From Prorocentrum cordatum (lineage: Eukaryota > Sar > Dinophyceae > Prorocentrales > Prorocentraceae), in the NCBI GenBank assembly GCA_963575745.1, contig CAUYUJ010014200.1, positions 113,501 to 177,500 of the forward strand: 64,000 bases of DNA, read 5' to 3'. This document shows, piece by piece, positions 62,702 through 64,000 of the stretch. The notes beneath the pieces are model-generated. The model worked only from the letters and a program-made list of their open reading frames with translations. It searched no databases and had not been told where the DNA came from. The position numbers were made by a program, and so were the translations under genes. Position 1 is the first letter of the stretch. Each line of letters begins with the position of its first letter.

Positions 62702-62962
62702 GCACTGGTACACGCTACAGTCGGGGCGCCGAAGAAGGAACCCTTTTCGTTGGGGAGGGGCTCCGTGTTCCTTCATTGTTTCGCAGTTTGCCCTAGGTGT
62801 TTTTTTAGGTTTTCGATCCGGAATCGAAGTTCGACTCGGGAAAAAGGGGGGCCTCGTTCCTTATTCGGGGTTCCCACAGGTCAGCGCCCCGACCGTACGG
62901 CCCGTTGGGTCGTAGGCGGGGTGGTGCCGTCTGCTTCCTGGGCCCGCCCGGGGGGGGGGGAG
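62702..62962. other. No gene seen
   Basis: Unassigned, ending in a poly-G run at 62950-62959. Confidence 0.5.
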
Positions 62963-63115
62963 GTACTTCACGGCCGTGCGGCGCGCGCTGGTCGACGAGT
63001 GGCCGCAGGCGCGGGGCTGCGCCGTGTGCGGCGAGGCCCCGCCGCGCGCTGCCGCCGCCTGCGCCGCGCGCCCGCCGCACGCGGCGCCGGGGCCCCGCCG
63101 GCCGACCGAGGCCGA
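62963..63115 (+). CDS. Candidate exon with Cys pairs
   Basis: After the poly-G run and AG the plus strand reads YFTAVRRALVDEWPQARG, CAVCGEAPPRAAAAC and AARPPHAAPGPRRPTEAD, then meets a GAC array. CAVC and a later Cys hint at metal binding. Not recognised. Confidence 0.3.
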
Positions 63116-63124
63116 CGAAGGTCA

Positions 63125-63270
63125 GCCGACGACGACGACGACGACGAAGACGACGACGACGACGAGGACGATGCCGACGACGACGCCGACGACGACGACG
63201 ACGATGCCGACGACGACGATGCCGACGACGACGACGACGAGGACGACGACGACGACGAAGACGGCACGGC
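63125..63270. repeat. (GAC)n array
   Basis: GAC array with GAT/GCC changes, like the long one at 32-33 kb. Confidence 0.95.
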
Positions 63271-64000
63271 ACCAGTTTGGGTTGCCACGACGCTCTCGTG
63301 CAGGAGCTCCAGTGCTGCACTCTGGTCTTGCGGCCGCGGCCGCCCACGGCGGAGGCCGTGCAGACTGCAGCGGCGCCCTCGCTCTTTGGAGCTCCAGCGG
63401 TGCCAGGTCGTGACCGAGTGGCCACCCAGCGCGCACTCGTGTTGCGTTTGGCCCTGATGCCTCCGAGAAGGCTTCTTTTTCTGATTCCTCCTCCTCCCAC
63501 CCCTCCACGTCCTCCCCCTCCCCCATTCCCCTCCTCTCCCCCTTGCCCTCTCCTGCTGTCCGGCCTGCCACTGCTCCCCCACTTCCCCCCCACGATGTCT
63601 CCCCGCGGAAGGGCGGAGGGCCTCGAGGGGGCCATCAAGGAGCCTTCGAGGAGCCTTCGAGGAGACGTCGAGGAGTCTTCGGGGGGCCCTCGGAGGGACT
63701 CCGTGGGCCTCTGGGAACCTCCTGGGGGGCCCTCGGGGAGCCAACTCTGGTTTCGAAAGGGGCCCGTGCCTGCTGGCAAATCCGGACACCGTGCCACCGC
63801 AGCAAGGCAGCAGCACAGCATCAGTGAGGCTCACTTTGGGGCCCGCTCACTCCTTGCTGCTACCTCCCCCCTCTTGAACGCATCGTGGAGGCTTCTCTGG
63901 GGCCTTTCTCGCCCTCCTCCCGGTTAAAAGCATCGCGGAGGCGTCTGTGTGGTCCCTTGGGTTCTTAGGAGGGCCGTCTTGGGGCTTTTCGGATCTGCAG
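63271..64000. other. Unassigned, with CCTCC tract and GGAGCCTTCGAGG repeats
   Basis: 63485-63545 is C/T-rich. 63630-63745 is a degenerate tandem of GGAGCCTTCGAGGA. No gene recognised to the window end. Confidence 0.5.

Overview
The window reads as nuclear DNA of a high-GC dinoflagellate. The decisive sign is the dinoflagellate spliced leader (SL). A perfect 20-nt copy lies on the minus strand at 60621-60640, and three decayed copies sit just upstream of open reading frames at 18157, 22431 and 38301. GC content, trinucleotide arrays, PPR-type sequence, CCCH fingers and heavily decayed LINEs fit a Prorocentrum-like genome. The genus is inference.

Layout: 1-6.2 kb is a near-complete but broken LINE (EEP endonuclease, reverse transcriptase, RNase H). 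6.2-18 kb is repeats: an 11-bp satellite, TA-flanked MITEs, GGA/TCC arrays and several arrays of one satellite family whose core is GGTGGAGCTCCCTATGGGG. 18.2-18.7 kb is a CCCH zinc-finger gene behind a relict SL. 22.4-23.8 kb is a processed retrogene for a secreted ricin-B-like lectin, with relict SL, A-rich tail and 19-bp target-site duplication. 24-36 kb holds MITEs, a 404-bp tandem duplication, a GAC array of almost 1.2 kb and further satellite. 38.3-39 kb holds a four-helix membrane-protein ORF behind another relict SL. 40 kb is a higher-order repeat. 42-50 kb is foldback elements, microsatellites and a decayed PPR fragment. 51.0-52.8 kb is a 5'-truncated LINE (minus). 54.7-60.6 kb is a full-length LINE (minus) that begins with the SL. 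60.6-64 kb is microsatellite and MITE sequence.

How it fits together: the three most gene-like host loci each carry a relict SL, so they look like reverse-transcribed trans-spliced mRNAs. One LINE in the window itself carries the SL, so LINE RNA is also trans-spliced. The best insertion can be compared with unoccupied relatives of its target repeat inside the same window. Non-autonomous DNA elements with TA target duplications form a second, independent mobile layer.

Limits: there are no tools, transcripts or alignments behind these calls. Introns cannot be proven, and candidate exons are given low confidence. No tRNA, rRNA, snRNA gene or CRISPR was recognised.
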